Origin: Gambelia wislizenii
Taxonomy: Eukaryota; Chordata; Lepidosauria; Squamata; Crotaphytidae
Direction of reading: 5' to 3'
Length of the DNA: 64,000 bases
NCBI GenBank assembly: GCA_030847615.1
Contig: JAUMIR010000003.1
Coordinates: 70,318,001-70,382,000, forward strand
How positions within the stretch are numbered: position 1 is the first letter of the stretch; each line of letters opens with the position of its first letter. The translations under genes and the position numbers were made by a program. The notes under the pieces are model-generated. The model was not told the DNA's origin. It saw nothing but the letters and a program-made list of their open reading frames with translations, and searched no databases. Below, piece by piece: positions 63,640-64,000 of the stretch.

Positions 63640-64000
63640 CAGGAAAATTCCAAAATTGTATTTGAAGGATGTATAAGCAACAATAAGCCTCAGTGGTTGC
63701 CACTCAGGTCCATTTTTCATCACCGTGTAAACATTTACAAAGCTCTGTAGAATTCCTGCAAACTAGTCTACTGTAGAATTCCTAGATCAAACAAGTCTAC
63801 TCTCCATGGACCAAAATAAATGACATACATTTAACAGGCTACACCGCATAACAATAGATGGAAAAATGAAAGAGTGATAGAATGATTTATGCACACTAAG
63901 TCCAAATGCAGATTTTAGAAACTCTCATCATGCTACAGCAAGGGGTATCATATCTTGCACTTAATGCTACTTTCACCAGCCTGTGTAACCTCACTTGATG
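63640..64000. other. NGEF intron at window edge
   Basis: Searched on the minus strand for the exon that should end in ..K-L-Q-E before the first exon here; none found, so it lies beyond 64000. Confidence 0.5.

Noticed and set aside
63637..64000. An additional upstream NGEF exon
   Set aside because: No frame with the expected residues and donor was found on the minus strand.

Overview
The window is a piece of vertebrate nuclear genome, most likely from a squamate reptile and probably an iguanian-type lizard. I infer this from the repeats. They include CR1 copies with TTCTATGA tails, L2-like and RTE/BovB-like LINEs, Penelope-like elements with a GIY-YIG nuclease, Sauria-type and other tRNA-derived SINEs, a decayed Tc1 copy, Tigger-like TA-flanked elements and many fold-back MITEs. 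Genus and species cannot be read from the sequence. I see no rRNA, tRNA, CRISPR, bacterial or retroviral gene.

Two real protein genes are present, lying tail to tail. SNORC (+ strand, complete, 120 aa) has three coding exons at 4506-4578, 22014-22193 and 25946-26055. It has a signal peptide, a short acidic Ser/Thr/Pro-rich ectodomain with an S-G-G-G glycosaminoglycan site, one membrane helix and an LRKFSAS cytoplasmic tail. NGEF (ephexin-1, - strand, 5' part outside the window) supplies its last ten coding exons between 63636 and 33397. They join in frame into 428 residues covering most of the DH domain, the PH domain and the SH3 domain through the natural stop. All junctions are GT-AG and all phases fit. 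The same convergent pair is adjacent on human 2q37, so this is conserved synteny.

Layout: 1-4505, upstream of SNORC, mostly unique sequence with a 0.5-kb fold-back. 4579-22013, the 17.4-kb SNORC intron 1, holding RTE, CR1, tRNA-SINE and Tigger-like elements. 22194-25945, intron 2, holding an L2-like 3' end and two GC-rich TA-flanked elements. 26066-33396, intergenic space with a 1.3-kb Penelope-like element and probably the NGEF 3' UTR. 33397-63636, NGEF, whose introns carry a Tc1 copy, a 1-kb CR1, a GIY-YIG Penelope-like element, RTE and SINE copies and several nested TIR elements. 63637-64000, NGEF intron with no exon seen.

I found no new multi-gene system. The least ordinary content is a set of TA-flanked, Tigger-like non-autonomous elements whose interiors are GC-rich tandem arrays of about 62-74 bp (13955-14744, 24496-24887, 53129-53882) or about 76-90 bp (23779-24479). 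There are also several long palindromes (around 2172, 54400 and 60362) and insertions inside insertions that give relative ages.
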